Shown here in pieces: positions 1 through 7,189 of a DNA stretch of 12,970 bases. A program made the position numbers and the translations under genes. The DNA is from J088 sp003695505 [NCBI: Candidatus Dadabacteria bacterium] (lineage in GTDB: Bacteria; J088). Numbering within the stretch: the first letter of the stretch is position 1; each line of letters opens with the position of its first letter. The DNA is taken from positions 1-12,970 of the forward strand of contig RFIY01000295.1 in assembly GCA_003695505.1 (NCBI GenBank), in the 5' to 3' direction. The notes under the pieces are model-generated. The model was given only the letters and a program-made list of their open reading frames with translations. It searched no databases and had not been told where the DNA came from.

Positions 1-1199
1 ATGTCGGTCCACAGCACGTCCACCGACCGGCCCACCCATTCCTGATGGTCTTCTGCCTGTATGGTCTGCTGAAGCGCAAACAGTTCCTGCAGCCACGCCT
101 TCTTGTCTGCCATCGGCACCGGATCGTCCATCCGCAACGCCGGTGTCATCGGACGTGGGCTGAACACGAATGCATAGATCTGCGCGAAGCGGACCTCGCG
201 CACGATGTCGAGCGTTGCCTCGAAGTCCTCGCGCAGCTCACCCGGAAAACCGACGATGATGTCTGTCGAGAAATGAATGTCCGGGCGCGCCTCGCGCAGC
301 ATGGCAACGATTTCGAGGTAGCGCGCACCGGTGTAGCCACGCCGCATGGCCGCGAGCACCCGGTCGCTGCCCGCCTGGAGCGGCAGATGCGCGCTCGGAC
401 ACAGATTTGGCAACTCCCGATAGGCTGTCGCGAGATCCTCGGTGTAATCCTTCGGGTGCGGGCTGGTGAAACGGATGCGGTCGACGCCGGGCACCTCGTG
501 GACGCGGTAGAGCAGTTCCGCGAAGGACGGGAACGCATCGAACTTCGCGCCCCAGGAATTGACGTTCTGGCCGAGCAGCACGATCTCGCGCGCGCCGCGG
601 TCGACATGTTCGCGCACCTCTTCGACGACCGCGTCGAGCGGACGACTGACCTCCCGCCCGCGCGTAAATGGCACGACGCAGAACGTGCAGACGTTGTCAC
701 AACCTTCCTGGATCGTCACGAACACCGATGCTCGCCGACGCGGCAATACCGTATCGGGTCGCCCCAGCCGCGCCACCGGATCCGAATGTTTCCACTCCGT
801 GGCAATGACCCGTTCGCCGGAGCGCGCAACCGTCTCGAGATGTTTCGGCAATTCGCGCACCTGATGCGTGCCGAGGACGAGATCGACCCACGGCATCCGT
901 TTCGTGATCGCGTCCCGCTCCTGCTGGGCGACACAGCCGGCGACGACGACGCGCCGGCCGTTCTGCTTCCAGTGCTTCAGACGTCCAAGATCCGAATACA
1001 ACTTCTGCTCGGCCTTGTCGCGCACGCTGCAGGTATTGATGACAACGACGTCGGCATCCTCGACTCCACTGGCGGGTTGCAGACCCTGCCCCTGAAGCTG
1101 CGCCTCGACGACCTCCGAATCGCGGACGTTCATCTGGCAACCGTAGGTCTGGATGTAGTAACGCCGTGGCGACGGCGATTGTTCTGGGGCCGTAGGCAT
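1..1199 (-). CDS. miaB: tRNA-2-methylthio-N6-dimethylallyladenosine synthase (MiaB), 3' end cut off by window
   Basis: Radical-SAM methylthiotransferase that adds the 2-methylthio group to i6A37 of tRNAs reading UNN codons. Translating the complement from ATG at 1199 gives an open frame of about 399 codons to the left edge. The N-terminal MTTase domain shows its three cluster cysteines: C21 in YGCQMN, C57 in NTCSVR and C89 in VAGCVAQQ. The radical-SAM CX3CX2C motif is C167, C171, C174 (GCDNVCTFC). Further matches are LLGQNVNSWG, RFTSPHPKD, LPLQAGSDRVL and DIIVGFPGE, all typical of MiaB rather than RimO or MtaB. The window ends in or just before the C-terminal TRAM domain. ATG 1199 places YIQTYGCQMN at the usual distance from the start; no clear Shine-Dalgarno sequence is visible. 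The gene is divergent from the cytochrome operon and probably unrelated to it in function. Confidence 0.96.
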   Translation of the reverse strand, partial: MPTAPEQSPSPRRYYIQTYGCQMNVRDSEVVEAQLQGQGLQPASGVEDADVVVINTCSVRDKAEQKLYSDLGRLKHWKQNGRRVVVAGCVAQQERDAITKRMPWVDLVLGTHQVRELPKHLETVARSGERVIATEWKHSDPVARLGRPDTVLPRRRASVFVTIQEGCDNVCTFCVVPFTRGREVSRPLDAVVEEVREHVDRGAREIVLLGQNVNSWGAKFDAFPSFAELLYRVHEVPGVDRIRFTSPHPKDYTEDLATAYRELPNLCPSAHLPLQAGSDRVLAAMRRGYTGARYLEIVAMLREARPDIHFSTDIIVGFPGELREDFEATLDIVREVRFAQIYAFVFSPRPMTPALRMDDPVPMADKKAWLQELFALQQTIQAEDHQEWVGRSVDVLWTD

Positions 1200-1332
1200 A
1201 TCGGGTCCAAAACTCGGTTTGGCGACTCGCGCGATGACAATGGATCTCTGCCCGTTTATGGTAGCAAGGCGCACAACGAATAGCTACCGCGTTCGCTCAG
1301 ACACATCTCCGTAACTGCCGGAAAATCAATTT

Positions 1333-1349
1333 GGCAACAACAGGTTGCC
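1333..1349. repeat. Perfect inverted repeat GGCAAC-N5-GTTGCC
   Basis: GGCAAC (1333-1338) and GTTGCC (1344-1349) are exact reverse complements separated by AACAG. The repeat lies 119 bp upstream of the -35 element of the cytochrome operon and about 135 bp upstream of miaB. It could be an operator for a dimeric regulator or a small hairpin. A 6-bp palindrome can also occur by chance in several hundred bases, so the functional claim is weak. Confidence 0.3.
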
Positions 1350-1467
1350 TGCGCCGCAACGGAAAGTCGCCGCCCTGGATCGAAAACGCTGACAAAAGGT
1401 CTCTGCGCCCAATCCACGCGGCGCCCCGCGCGCCCCTCGCGGCAGCGTACCGGTCACCGCGTTATTC

Positions 1468-1496
1468 TTGACTTCCTCCAACGGAAGGCGTACGCT
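1468..1496 (+). promoter_or_regulatory. Predicted sigma70 promoter of the cytochrome operon
   Basis: TTGACT at 1468-1473 (5 of 6 to the -35 consensus), a 17-bp spacer, and TACGCT at 1491-1496 as the -10. Transcription would begin near 1503 and give a leader of about 50 nt before the ATG at 1552. The TTG of this -35 box is also the first possible start codon of the upstream-extended reading frame, so a longest-ORF rule would wrongly translate the promoter. Confidence 0.6.
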
Positions 1497-1551
1497 GTTC
1501 TCGGATCTGAGTCTTTCGGCCTTCACGGGCCCATCGAGCTGTCGTTGCAAC

Positions 1552-2427
1552 ATGACTGTACACCTGCCTCGTCACAGCCAGGGCCATTCATCCGCCGTCG
1601 CCCCTGTTGGCCGCTGGCGGATGCGATTGTTTCTGCTCATTCCGACCGCGATCGCGGCTGTATTCTGGCTGCTCGGCAGCGACTACTACCTCTCAGGCGA
1701 CAGACACGCCCACCCGGCGCACGATCTGCTACAGCCAGGTGGGCAATTCGGCCATCTGATCGGCTACGTCGGCACGGCGATCCTGATGACGAACTTCCTC
1801 TACTACATTCGTAAGCGGGTTCGCTGGTGGCCACTGCCAGGATCGGTCGCAGCGTGGCTCGATTTTCACGTCTTTGTTGGATTGACAGGATCGTCGCTGG
1901 TCCTGTTCCACAGTGCGTTTCTGGTCAACAATACCGTGGCGACGACCAGCCTGTTCTGCCTCGCCATGCTGGCCGTCACGGGCATCATCGGCCGCTATGT
2001 GCACGGTCAGACGCCTGCCGACCTCGCAGCCTGGCGGGCGGCCGCCAATCTGCTGTCCAGCGAACTGCGCCGCGCCCTCCCGCCGGCTGAGTGGGCGGCC
2101 GTTCAGCAGTTCGCCGAGGAGCTGGGCCGTACCATTCGTCCCGCACGCTCGCCTGCCCAGGCCGCCATGACCTTGCTGTCGGGTCCGGTCGAAGCGTTGC
2201 GTCTCGAGTACCGAATCCGCGTGCAGGCCCGCCACTGGCCCGCGCATCAGCGGCCCATTCGACAGTGGCTGAAATTGCAGACGCTGATCACGCGCGGTGA
2301 GCGCCGCGTGCTGGCGTATCGCCGCATCCTGCCGGAGTGGCGGCGCATCCATCGCGCGCTAGCGTTACTGATGGTCCTGACCATGCTGGTACACGTCGCG
2401 GTCATCACCTGGATCGGTTATGTCTGA
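1552..2427 (+). CDS. Cytochrome b-type di-heme membrane protein with two HX13H helices
   Basis: Likely inner-membrane electron carrier, 291 aa. Five hydrophobic segments are visible, near residues 25-42, 67-86, 104-122, 132-150 and 267-290. The third contains H106 and H120 and the fifth H267 and H281. Both pairs are spaced HX13H, the pattern by which two b hemes are stacked across the bilayer in ferric-reductase and NOX-type proteins. Positive-inside reasoning (RWRMR before helix 1; RKRVRWW after helix 2) puts the ~115-residue loop between helices 4 and 5 in the cytoplasm and the C-terminus in the periplasm. No flavin or NAD domain is present; the reductase at the operon's end could supply that. 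ATG 1552 is preferred: the frame opens upstream at TTG 1468, but that overlaps the predicted promoter. ATG 1621 is an alternative. The stop overlaps the next gene by 8 nt. I do not recognise a named family. Confidence 0.75.
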   Translation: MTVHLPRHSQGHSSAVAPVGRWRMRLFLLIPTAIAAVFWLLGSDYYLSGDRHAHPAHDLLQPGGQFGHLIGYVGTAILMTNFLYYIRKRVRWWPLPGSVAAWLDFHVFVGLTGSSLVLFHSAFLVNNTVATTSLFCLAMLAVTGIIGRYVHGQTPADLAAWRAAANLLSSELRRALPPAEWAAVQQFAEELGRTIRPARSPAQAAMTLLSGPVEALRLEYRIRVQARHWPAHQRPIRQWLKLQTLITRGERRVLAYRRILPEWRRIHRALALLMVLTMLVHVAVITWIGYV

Positions 2428-3931
2428 GCATCGCCGGCATCTTCGTTGCATCATCGGCGTCGGACTGCTGCTCACGCTGTTCTTCTGTCTGCCAGCCCCG
2501 ACCCGCGCCGCGCTGGTCAGCCCCGGCGATCTGTCTCGATTTCATCAGGAACTCGATAGCGTGACCCAGTGCAAACAATGCCACGGCCGCGGCGAAGCGG
2601 TGGCTGACCAGTGCCTGGCGTGCCACACCGATCTCGATCATCGCATCGCCGACGAAGCGGGCTACCACGGACGCCTTGCCCAGGAGGACAAGCTGCGCCC
2701 ATGCGCCACCTGCCATCGGGAGCATCAGGGGCGCGCGATGGATCTGATTCCGGAGGAGAAACTGAAACCGTCGAAGTTCCGTCATGCCGACGTCGGGTAT
2801 CCGCTCGACGGAAGCCACGCGACGCTGGAATGCCGCGATTGTCACGTCCCAAAATTCCAGCACGCCGAGTGGGAAGCCCCCGACAGCATCAACCCGGAAC
2901 GCACCTGGCTGGGACTGGGCACTGCGTGCAGCGATTGCCACGACAGCCCACATCACAAAGACCTGCAGTGGAGTACCTGTGCGGACTGTCATCAGACCGA
3001 TACCCCCTTCGCAGAAGCGCCGTTGAGCATCACACGTCACGCCGAGACGCGCTATGCCCTGGAGGGCGCGCACGCATCGGTGCGCTGCCGCGACTGCCAC
3101 CGGGGCGCGTCGTTCGAGCAGCGGCATGCCTTTCCCGAAAAAATCGCCTGCCGGACCTGCCACGACCCCGCGGCTCATCCCGAAACGCTTCAGCAGACGC
3201 GCCTGCTGTTCGGACCGTCCTGCCAGGATTGTCACACCAGTGTCCGCTTTGCGCCTTCACGCATCGGGATCGACAAACACGCGCAAACAGACTTCGGCCT
3301 GACGGGTGCACATCTGTCGGTTCCCTGTCAGGATTGCCACAAGCCCCACCCAATCGTCGGCGATCGCACGCTACTCGTCCCCGCAAAACAGCAGGTCCCG
3401 CTTCACATCGACGATCACGCGGACTGCGAACGCTGCCACGAAAACGTGCACAAGAAACAATTCGATGTATACGGTTTCGAAGGCACCTGTCGCCACTGTC
3501 ATGTGACGGATCGCTGGGGGCGCGTCCGCTTCGACCATGATGCCACCGGCTTTGTCCTCGATGGCGCACACGCGAAAGCCGACTGCGTAGCTTGCCATCA
3601 GGACGGAGCACGGCGGCAGCTCGCACCGCGGCAATCGGTACCCGTCCGGCCGTGTGCGGCCTGCCACGGGGATCCACACGCCGACCAGTTCGCTACCGAC
3701 CCGCCGCGCACCTGCGAGGACTGCCACGGAACCTCGACCTTCCGCCGGCGGGACGACTGGAATCATGCAAAGGAAGCCGGCTGGGCACTGGGCGACGCAC
3801 ACGAGTCGGTGGCGTGCAGCGAATGCCACATCGACTACAGCAATGGCGAGCGGACAGTACAACAGTTTCGTGGTGTCCCCCGCGAGTGCTCGGCCTGCCA
3901 CGCAAACCCGCACAAGGGGATGCAACCATGA
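2420..3931 (+). CDS. Periplasmic 17-heme c-type cytochrome
   Basis: 503 aa. An N-terminal signal peptide (hydrophobic core IIGVGLLLTLFFC, cleavage probably after A30, PTRA|ALV) sends it to the periplasm. I count 17 CxxCH motifs and no CxxCK or longer CX(n)CH variants. About 26 other histidines are present, enough to give every heme a second His ligand. A repeated unit of the form H-x4-[FY]-x-L-x-G-x-H-x4-C-x2-CH occurs five times (for example YPLDGSHATLECRDCH and FGLTGAHLSVPCQDCH). This resembles cytochrome c3/c7-like multiheme domains. No catalytic domain is visible, so it is most likely an electron wire or store. It starts 8 nt inside the cytochrome b gene and overlaps the next gene by ATGA, pointing to one transcript. 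Substrate and partners are inferred from context only. Confidence 0.9.
   Translation: MSEHRRHLRCIIGVGLLLTLFFCLPAPTRAALVSPGDLSRFHQELDSVTQCKQCHGRGEAVADQCLACHTDLDHRIADEAGYHGRLAQEDKLRPCATCHREHQGRAMDLIPEEKLKPSKFRHADVGYPLDGSHATLECRDCHVPKFQHAEWEAPDSINPERTWLGLGTACSDCHDSPHHKDLQWSTCADCHQTDTPFAEAPLSITRHAETRYALEGAHASVRCRDCHRGASFEQRHAFPEKIACRTCHDPAAHPETLQQTRLLFGPSCQDCHTSVRFAPSRIGIDKHAQTDFGLTGAHLSVPCQDCHKPHPIVGDRTLLVPAKQQVPLHIDDHADCERCHENVHKKQFDVYGFEGTCRHCHVTDRWGRVRFDHDATGFVLDGAHAKADCVACHQDGARRQLAPRQSVPVRPCAACHGDPHADQFATDPPRTCEDCHGTSTFRRRDDWNHAKEAGWALGDAHESVACSECHIDYSNGERTVQQFRGVPRECSACHANPHKGMQP
3914..3920 (+). promoter_or_regulatory. Shine-Dalgarno site of the 13-heme cytochrome gene
   Basis: AAGGGGA lies 7 nt before ATG 3928. 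It decides the start: the same reading frame is open for 112 codons upstream, inside the 17-heme gene, but only 3928 has a ribosome-binding site and a signal peptide directly behind it. Confidence 0.6.
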
Positions 3932-4995
3932 ATGCGCTGGCAAAATGGGGACTCGTCGTACTCACCATAGCGATTTTTTCGGAGATGGTCGGGGCCAATC
4001 CGCAGTGCACGGATTGCCATCTCAATCGACAGTGGACGACGCTGAAAGCGATCGACCCCGTCACCATGCCCGACGCGATCGGCTTCGATCACAATCGACA
4101 AACCGGATTTCCTCTCGATGGCGCGCACCGCAAGGTACCCTGCGCCGCGTGTCATCAGGCTGGCATGCGCCTTCGGGGTTCAGACCTGACCTGCGCGGAC
4201 TGCCACCGTTCCCCGCACAAGAAGATCGAGCAACGGGACACATGCGCACGCTGCCACACCACGGTCGACTGGCAGCCGCCTGCCCAGCCCGACGCGCACA
4301 AAGACGCCGCCTTTCCGCTTCTGGGTCGCCACCGCACACTTGCCTGTGCAGCCTGCCATCGCGACGACAGCAAATCACCGGGGATGACGCCGCAGCGCTG
4401 TGCGGCATGTCATCGGGATCAGGTACTGGCGTCCTCGGTCCACCCGAACCACCTTGCCAGTGGCTTCGTGCAGGATTGCGAATCCTGCCACACCGAAGCC
4501 GGCTGGGGTATGGCCAGGGTCCAGCACGCCCGTTTCTGGCCGTTGCGCGGCGCGCACCGCGATGTCGATTGTGCCGCCTGTCATACCAGCGCCGACTATC
4601 GCCAGGTTGACCGGCAGTGCGTGTCCTGCCATCTGACCGATTATCAGCAAAGCACGAATCCGGATCATGTCGCCGCGGGATTTGGCCAGGACTGCGAATC
4701 CTGTCACCGCAACAGCGGCACCTGGACCGTCCGCAACCGCTCCTTCCACGATCCCTTTTTTCCGATCAGCTCCGGGCCGCACGACGCGAGCTGCCAGAAG
4801 TGTCATCAGGGGGTGAGCTACAAGGACTTCACCTGCTTTGCCTGCCACGCACACAGCCGCGCCAAAATGGATGACAAGCACGACGATGTGGCCGGCTACA
4901 CCTATAGCGCGCCGGCGTGCCTCGAATGCCATCCTCGGGGTACTGAAAACCGTGTCGATGGCCGCACCGGCGCAACTCGTCGCGGGGACGACTGA
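3928..4995 (+). CDS. Periplasmic 13-heme c-type cytochrome
   Basis: 355 aa with a short signal peptide (core WGLVVLTIAIF, likely cleavage EMVGA|NPQ) directly followed by the first heme motif, CTDCH. I count 13 CxxCH motifs and about 14 additional histidines, which suits bis-His coordination. Four copies of the G-x-H...CxxCH unit seen in the 17-heme protein are present (for example FPLDGAHRKVPCAACH). The C-terminal part, residues 158-340 with hemes 6-13, is collinear with the whole mature 8-heme lipoprotein encoded next. The last ~15 residues (ENRVDGRTGATRRGDD) are hydrophilic and heme-free. The start is in an ATGA overlap with the upstream gene and has a good Shine-Dalgarno site. Probable role: soluble periplasmic electron carrier between inner-membrane cytochrome b and the outer membrane. 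This is inference; no enzymatic domain is visible. Confidence 0.9.
   Translation: MNALAKWGLVVLTIAIFSEMVGANPQCTDCHLNRQWTTLKAIDPVTMPDAIGFDHNRQTGFPLDGAHRKVPCAACHQAGMRLRGSDLTCADCHRSPHKKIEQRDTCARCHTTVDWQPPAQPDAHKDAAFPLLGRHRTLACAACHRDDSKSPGMTPQRCAACHRDQVLASSVHPNHLASGFVQDCESCHTEAGWGMARVQHARFWPLRGAHRDVDCAACHTSADYRQVDRQCVSCHLTDYQQSTNPDHVAAGFGQDCESCHRNSGTWTVRNRSFHDPFFPISSGPHDASCQKCHQGVSYKDFTCFACHAHSRAKMDDKHDDVAGYTYSAPACLECHPRGTENRVDGRTGATRRGDD
4399..4947 (+). repeat. Eight-heme module, copy 1 (C-terminal part of 13-heme cytochrome)
   Basis: Residues 158-340 of the 13-heme protein contain hemes 6-13 and match the 8-heme lipoprotein (copy 2, 5097-5633) heme for heme. The last 97 residues (from NPDH to PRGTE) align with 97 residues of copy 2 with about 45 identities by hand alignment, including FFPISSG, FTC, KMD and CHPRG. 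Confidence 0.8.
4759..4775 (+). repeat. 17-bp direct repeat, copy 1
   Basis: TTTCCGATCAGCTCCGG occurs here and again at 5442-5458. In both places it encodes the F-P-I-S-S-G of the duplicated tetraheme end. It is a nucleotide-level trace of the duplication or a codon-constrained motif. Confidence 0.75.
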
Positions 4996-5000
4996 GCGCG

Positions 5001-5636
5001 ATGCGGCGTGCGTTTGCGCTGGTTCTGTGGATGCTTGCGTCGGCCACGTTATCCGCGTGCGCACCGCACGGGGTTCAACCAGTCGAACCCGCGGCTTGCG
5101 ACACCTGCCATCTGACACCTGCGACGTCCGTCACGCCGCTGCACACGACATCCGAAATGGATTGCAGCCTGTGTCACGAGACCGCAGCGTGGAGCGGCGT
5201 CACATCCTATACCCACGTCGGATCGTACACCCCCGAAGGCGCGCACGCCGCACTCGATTGCCGTCAATGCCATGTCGCCGTGTTCGTCGGCACGAGTGCC
5301 GATTGCGCCGGCTGCCATCAGGCGGATTTCGCCAGCACAACGAACCCCGATCACGAAACGCTCGGTTTTTCGACGACCTGCAACGAATGCCATGGCCAGA
5401 CGGCCTGGGTTCCGGCCGATGACGCCTTCCACGACACGTTCTTTCCGATCAGCTCCGGCAATCATGCGCGGCTGGACTGCACCGATTGCCACAATAGCGG
5501 AACGTTGGAGGAGTTCACCTGTGTCGATTGCCACGAACATCGGCAGAGCAAGATGGACGCGGAACACCGTGGCGTCTTCGGTTACAAATACCAGTCCAGT
5601 TCCTGCTTCAGGTGCCATCCACGGGGGCGTGAATGA
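5001..5636 (+). CDS. Outer-membrane 8-heme c-type cytochrome lipoprotein
   Basis: 211 aa. The N-terminus is a lipoprotein signal: MRRAF, a hydrophobic stretch, then the lipobox LSAC with C20 as the lipidated cysteine. Residue +2 is Ala, not Asp, so the Lol system would be expected to move it to the outer membrane. Eight CxxCH motifs follow, the first at C33, with about 9 additional histidines. The whole mature part is collinear with hemes 6-13 of the preceding 13-heme protein, so it looks like a duplicated domain given its own export signal. The start lies 5 nt after the previous stop; GGGGA at 4984-4988 is a distant, weak ribosome-binding site, so translation may be coupled. The stop overlaps the beta-barrel gene by ATGA. 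A role as the membrane-bound cytochrome next to a porin fits the context. Whether it faces the periplasm or the cell surface cannot be read from sequence. Confidence 0.88.
   Translation: MRRAFALVLWMLASATLSACAPHGVQPVEPAACDTCHLTPATSVTPLHTTSEMDCSLCHETAAWSGVTSYTHVGSYTPEGAHAALDCRQCHVAVFVGTSADCAGCHQADFASTTNPDHETLGFSTTCNECHGQTAWVPADDAFHDTFFPISSGNHARLDCTDCHNSGTLEEFTCVDCHEHRQSKMDAEHRGVFGYKYQSSSCFRCHPRGRE
5097..5633 (+). repeat. Eight-heme module, copy 2 (mature part of 8-heme lipoprotein)
   Basis: Residues 33-211 of the lipoprotein are the second copy of the module at 4399-4947. Shared features run in order: C..CH......SV.P.H, DC..CH..A.W, GAH...DC..CH, C..CH..D, TNPDH, then the 97-residue tetraheme end with FHD.FFPISSG, FTC..CH.H, KMD..H and CHPRG.E. 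Confidence 0.8.
5442..5458 (+). repeat. 17-bp direct repeat, copy 2
   Basis: Exact second occurrence of TTTCCGATCAGCTCCGG (first at 4759-4775), 683 bp downstream, in the same reading frame position of the paralogous domain. Confidence 0.75.
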
Positions 5637-7189
5637 AACGCCTGCTGTTGCTCCTGTCGATGTGCCTGACGGCCACGGCGACCTTCGCCACGCCTCTCGA
5701 ACTGTCCGTCATCGCAACGAGCATCGACGGATGCTTCGTCGCGCTGCCCGACCGTGACCAGAACGGTCAATGGGTCGCGACCGAGGATCCGCGCATTCGC
5801 TGCTCGTCCCGATCGTGCCTGATCCCGGATTGTTCGGCCCGCCCAGGCACCGAGATACCGGTCTCGTTACAGTGGAAAGCAACCGCGCCCGAAGCAGGCA
5901 GCGCGCCGACCGCAATATCCGTACCGGCGTCGTTCTGGAAAATGGCACAACCGATGCGCGAACGGCTCCATCCGGCTACACGACCGACACCACCCGCGCG
6001 GCGGATCACGGCATCGAGACCCGACAGTTACCTTACACTGGGCGTTTACACGGCCGCGGCGCTCGCGGGAACGCCGATCGGCCACATCGCCAGCGGCATT
6101 CGCCTCAGCGCGCAGCAACAGGTGACGGAAACGGGGCTGAGCTTCAGCGAGCGCGGCGAGGCGCGCCGCGCCAGGGGCGTCGATGATCCGGTATCACTCG
6201 TGGTCGACGAATTGCTCGCTCGGTGGATGCAGGGCGAATACGCCGTACTGGAGGCGGGTCGCGGCACATCCTGCGACGGCAGCCTGCTTGATGGCGCGAC
6301 GTTGCATGTCGCCTGGCATCAACTGACGTCGTGCGTCGGCGGCGGCTGGCTCCCCAATTCGCGTCGGCTCAAGCCATCCCTGAAGTGGCCGACCGTCAGC
6401 TACAGCATCGGACTGCGCAATTCAGCGTTGAACACGGCGCTGGTCGGCCGCCAGATCTGGGATCGGACGTACGGCGCGGATCCACACTGGGATCGGCTGA
6501 CCGGCACCTGGACATCAGCGCGGCACTGGCTGGTCCTGAGCGGCGGCGGTTACTGGCTCGGTAACGACCCGACCAATCCCTTCTTCCAGCCGGTGCAGGG
6601 TAGCCTCCAGTTCGGCTGGCGAATCTTGCCGGAACTCGATCTGTCGTGGTCGTCATTCTGGTGGCACGAATTGCTGACGCCATCCGAACAACAGCGCACG
6701 GGATTTTTCCCCTGGCCCGACACCACGACCGGGTCGTCCTTCCAGGGGCCACAAGTCATCGAACACGGATTGACCGCGCGATGGCGACACGGCATACACG
6801 ACCTCAATGCTCGTTTCTGGGGTAGCGACGTCAACCAGGCCCTGAGTGGTGGCGGGCGTGTCGCCTGGCGCGTACATCTGCGCGACGCCGGCGCGCTCCG
6901 TTCGACATTGCTGACGCTTCGCTACCGCGATGGCGGCCGCACCCGGGACTGGCGCGCGACGAGTGGTCTGCAATTCGATATCGGCAACGGCATGCTGCAG
7001 CTTGGGGCCTGGGCCGGGCAGCGCGCCTGGGGACACGACGTCTGGCGCCCTCAGGGTGGGGCTGAATCCAGTGTGCAGTTTCCACTCGCGGACCGCGCCT
7101 GGCTGGCCATGGACGCAACCCTGGATGCTGCGCGTGATGAATCCGTCGCCGCCACCACCTGGCTCAATCTTGACTGGGATGTATTCTGA
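5633..7189 (+). CDS. Outer-membrane beta-barrel protein, putative porin partner of the multiheme cytochromes
   Basis: 518 aa. A clear signal peptide (MKRLLLLLSMCLTATATFA, cleavage before T20) is followed by a ~110-residue N-terminal region with four cysteines (C34, C57, C62, C67) and no CxxCH. A Pro/Arg-rich linker comes next. From about residue 130 the sequence alternates polar and aromatic residues in short stretches separated by Gly/Asp/Asn turns (SYSIGLRNSALN, WLVLSGGGYWLG, LDLSWSSFWWHE, LQLGAWAGQRAW). The protein ends in LNLDWDVF, a terminal Phe as used by the BAM machinery. I estimate some 14-16 strands, fewer than the 26 of MtrB, with no recognisable MtrB signature. The start is in an ATGA overlap with the 8-heme gene and the stop shares one base with the reductase ATG. 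Its place in the operon suggests a cytochrome-holding porin, but a substrate porin or an anchoring scaffold is possible. Confidence 0.72.
   Translation: MKRLLLLLSMCLTATATFATPLELSVIATSIDGCFVALPDRDQNGQWVATEDPRIRCSSRSCLIPDCSARPGTEIPVSLQWKATAPEAGSAPTAISVPASFWKMAQPMRERLHPATRPTPPARRITASRPDSYLTLGVYTAAALAGTPIGHIASGIRLSAQQQVTETGLSFSERGEARRARGVDDPVSLVVDELLARWMQGEYAVLEAGRGTSCDGSLLDGATLHVAWHQLTSCVGGGWLPNSRRLKPSLKWPTVSYSIGLRNSALNTALVGRQIWDRTYGADPHWDRLTGTWTSARHWLVLSGGGYWLGNDPTNPFFQPVQGSLQFGWRILPELDLSWSSFWWHELLTPSEQQRTGFFPWPDTTTGSSFQGPQVIEHGLTARWRHGIHDLNARFWGSDVNQALSGGGRVAWRVHLRDAGALRSTLLTLRYRDGGRTRDWRATSGLQFDIGNGMLQLGAWAGQRAWGHDVWRPQGGAESSVQFPLADRAWLAMDATLDAARDESVAATTWLNLDWDVF

Larger units (their letters stand above)
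1200..1551. other. Intergenic region between divergent miaB and cytochrome operon
   Basis: These 352 bases hold no coding region I can support; open frames here on both strands lack recognisable protein features. The operon-proximal third contains a strong-looking sigma70 promoter (1468-1496) reading right. The middle contains a perfect 6-bp inverted repeat with a 5-nt spacer (1333-1349). A small GC-rich stem-loop is possible at 1426-1442 (CCGCG/CGCGG, 7-nt loop) but has no T-run. I see no convincing promoter for miaB on the complementary strand. Confidence 0.7.

Noticed and set aside
45-1283. 412-codon open frame on the plus strand
   Set aside because: It is antisense to miaB, whose minus-strand translation has all MiaB motifs. 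The plus-strand product is Arg/His/Asp-rich with no recognisable domain, a typical shadow in GC-rich DNA.
1331-1349. Possible sigma54 promoter (TTGGCA ... TTGC)
   Set aside because: The GG and GC elements are 12 nt apart instead of the strictly needed 10, and a better sigma70 promoter lies closer to the operon.
2611-3540. 309-codon plus-strand open frame inside the 17-heme gene
   Set aside because: It overlaps the CxxCH-rich frame in another register. It has no heme motifs, no signal peptide and is Arg/Ser-rich; it is a frame shadow.
3654-4610. 318-codon plus-strand open frame spanning the 17-heme/13-heme junction
   Set aside because: It crosses two well-supported cytochrome genes out of frame and encodes no recognisable domain.
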